From Actinomycetes bacterium (GTDB lineage Bacteria; Actinomycetota; Acidimicrobiia; Spongiisociales; UBA5794), in assembly GCA_023336765.1 (NCBI GenBank), contig JAMBLL010000233.1, positions 1-6,037 on the forward strand: a DNA stretch of 6,037 bases, written 5' to 3'. The position numbers and the translations under genes are program-made. Position 1 is the first letter of the stretch. Each line of letters begins with the position of its first letter. Below are positions 4,883 to 6,037 of the stretch, in pieces. The notes beneath the pieces are model-generated. The model worked only from the letters and a program-made list of their open reading frames with translations, was not told where the DNA came from and did not search any database.

Positions 4883-6037
4883 TTTCTCGTGTTGAGAGAC
4901 TACCTGTCTATGCATCACCCGAGAAATCGCGAACGCCGGGATGAGAGACGCTACAGCAACGCCGAACGACACGATGTTCGGAACATACGGGCTGAAGGCG
5001 AAAAGGACCCCCGCGATAGCTGTGCTGATGATGATCGACAGACTCTGGGACGCGTTGACGAGCCCGAGGACACCTCCTCGTACGGCATCCGGTACGGTAC
5101 GGGTGGCCAACGACTGGACAGCTGGCATCGTGAGTCCTCCTCCGGCAGCGAAGAGGATGCTGCCGATAGCGGCCTGCCACGGGCTGACCATCACCGCGTA
5201 GACGCCGAGGCCGGCCGCCCTGATCGCGATACCTATCGTGACAAGCCGTGCCTCACCGAAGTAGCGGATGAACCGTGGGAGGACGCCCACCTGGGTGATG
5301 ATCTGGGACAGTCCGAGAACGGCCAACAGGATCCCGACGCCGAGTTCCACGTTCGTATCGAACAGCACGGCCTGGCCAAAGAGCGCGAATGTCGCCATGA
5401 GCAGACCAAGGGAGAACTGCACCATGAAGACGATCGAAAGGGTGTACATCAGTGGCCTGTTTCCAAGCGCTGTCCTGAAGGACATCCGCACATCGTTCTT
5501 CGTCATCTCCCTCCTGTCCTCGGGGGTGTGAGACTCGTCAAGCGTGAACACGGTCAGAAGCACCACCAGGACCGCAGCAGCACCAGCAACGAAGTAGGGG
5601 AGTCTTGGCCCTCCAACTCCGACAAGAATGCCCCCAACGACGGGGCCAACGATGAAACCAAGGCCGAACATCGCCCCGATCTGGCCAAGCGCCTGGGCAC
5701 GCCTGTCCGGTGGCGTGATGTCGGTGATGTATGCCTGGGCGACGACCAGGTTCCCGCCAGTGAGACCATCGAATATGCGTGCAGCGAATAGGACCCATGC
5801 CGCTCCGGCAAGCCCGAACGCAAGGAACGCCAGCACCGTGCCGATCTGTGACACGATGAGGATCGGAACGCGTCCGACCCGGTCGCTCCATCTTCCCAAT
5901 ATCGGACCCGCAACGAACTGCGCAGCGAAGAACACGGACACAAGCAGGGAGATCGCCATTGGGGACATGCCGAACTCGTCTTGCGCGAATATGGGTAACA
6001 GGGGGAGGATCATCCCCGAACCGACCATCTGGACGAA
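4880..6037 (-). CDS. MFS transporter, drug/proton antiporter type (5' end outside window)
   Basis: 385 codons are visible and the frame runs open through the window edge. An ATG at 6028 lies inside the first membrane helix (FVQMVGSGMILPLLP), so the true start is probably just beyond 6037. Roughly 12 helices can be counted, with a charged central loop (about 165-195) after helix 6. Counting from the first visible residue, the loop between helices 2 and 3 has MFS motif A, GRWSDRVGR (48-56). Helix 5 has a complete antiporter motif C, Gx8Gx3GPx2GG, at 118-136 (G118, G127, G131, P132, G135, G136). Motif C is typical of proton-coupled exporters such as the TetA-like and multidrug families, so efflux of a small molecule is the best reading. 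The cargo is unknown. It is the first visible gene of a minus-strand operon with the dehydrogenase and TrmH. Confidence 0.92.
   Translation of the reverse strand, partial: FVQMVGSGMILPLLPIFAQDEFGMSPMAISLLVSVFFAAQFVAGPILGRWSDRVGRVPILIVSQIGTVLAFLAFGLAGAAWVLFAARIFDGLTGGNLVVAQAYITDITPPDRRAQALGQIGAMFGLGFIVGPVVGGILVGVGGPRLPYFVAGAAAVLVVLLTVFTLDESHTPEDRREMTKNDVRMSFRTALGNRPLMYTLSIVFMVQFSLGLLMATFALFGQAVLFDTNVELGVGILLAVLGLSQIITQVGVLPRFIRYFGEARLVTIGIAIRAAGLGVYAVMVSPWQAAIGSILFAAGGGLTMPAVQSLATRTVPDAVRGGVLGLVNASQSLSIIISTAIAGVLFAFSPYVPNIVSFGVAVASLIPAFAISRVMHRQVVSQHEK

Noticed and set aside
4832..5791. A 319-codon open frame on the plus strand
   Set aside because: It is antisense to the MFS gene, whose motifs A and C are unmistakable. 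Its product is charged and low in hydrophobic residues, with no recognisable domain, as expected of a shadow of a GC-rich membrane-protein gene.

Overview
The window reads as a chromosomal segment from a high-GC Gram-positive bacterium. Base composition looks to be in the high-50s percent G+C by eye. The TrmH-family protein has an actinobacterial look, and genes are packed with ATGA-type overlaps. A secreted nuclease fused to a lamin-tail domain and a class I (CYP-type) P450 are also compatible with an actinobacterium, perhaps Acidimicrobiia. The lineage is inference; no rRNA or other marker is present.

Layout, left to right. (i) 42-959, minus: an exported or membrane-anchored staphylococcal-nuclease-like protein with a C-terminal lamin-tail domain. 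(ii) 960-1088: a 129-bp divergent promoter interval. (iii) 1089-1796 and 1793-3004, plus: a six-helix potassium-channel-like protein whose stop overlaps the start of a cytochrome P450, so the two are almost certainly one transcript. (iv) 3005-3381: a non-coding interval between convergent genes. It holds the most unusual structure in the window: two 31-bp imperfect inverted repeats (26 of 31 positions match) bounding about 283 bp of palindrome-rich sequence. (v) 3382-6037, minus: a three-gene operon transcribed right to left. It runs from an MFS drug/proton antiporter-like gene (5' end outside the window), through a beta-hydroxyacid dehydrogenase of the 3-hydroxyisobutyrate/tartronate-semialdehyde/glyoxylate reductase family after a 6-nt gap, to a TrmH/SpoU RNA methyltransferase after an 8-nt overlap.

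Functionally, most of the window is recognisable accessory and housekeeping metabolism. The P450 has no ferredoxin or reductase partner here, and its substrate cannot be read from sequence. Its tight coupling to an ion channel is unexplained. The MFS-reductase-methyltransferase cluster could combine export with reduction of a small hydroxy- or keto-acid, or could simply be a convenience operon. I see no CRISPR array, tRNA, rRNA, transposase or phage gene. The candidate for something undescribed is the inverted-repeat element at 3056-3338. It could be a miniature mobile element, a REP-like doublet, a bidirectional terminator or a structured RNA, and sequence alone does not decide between these.
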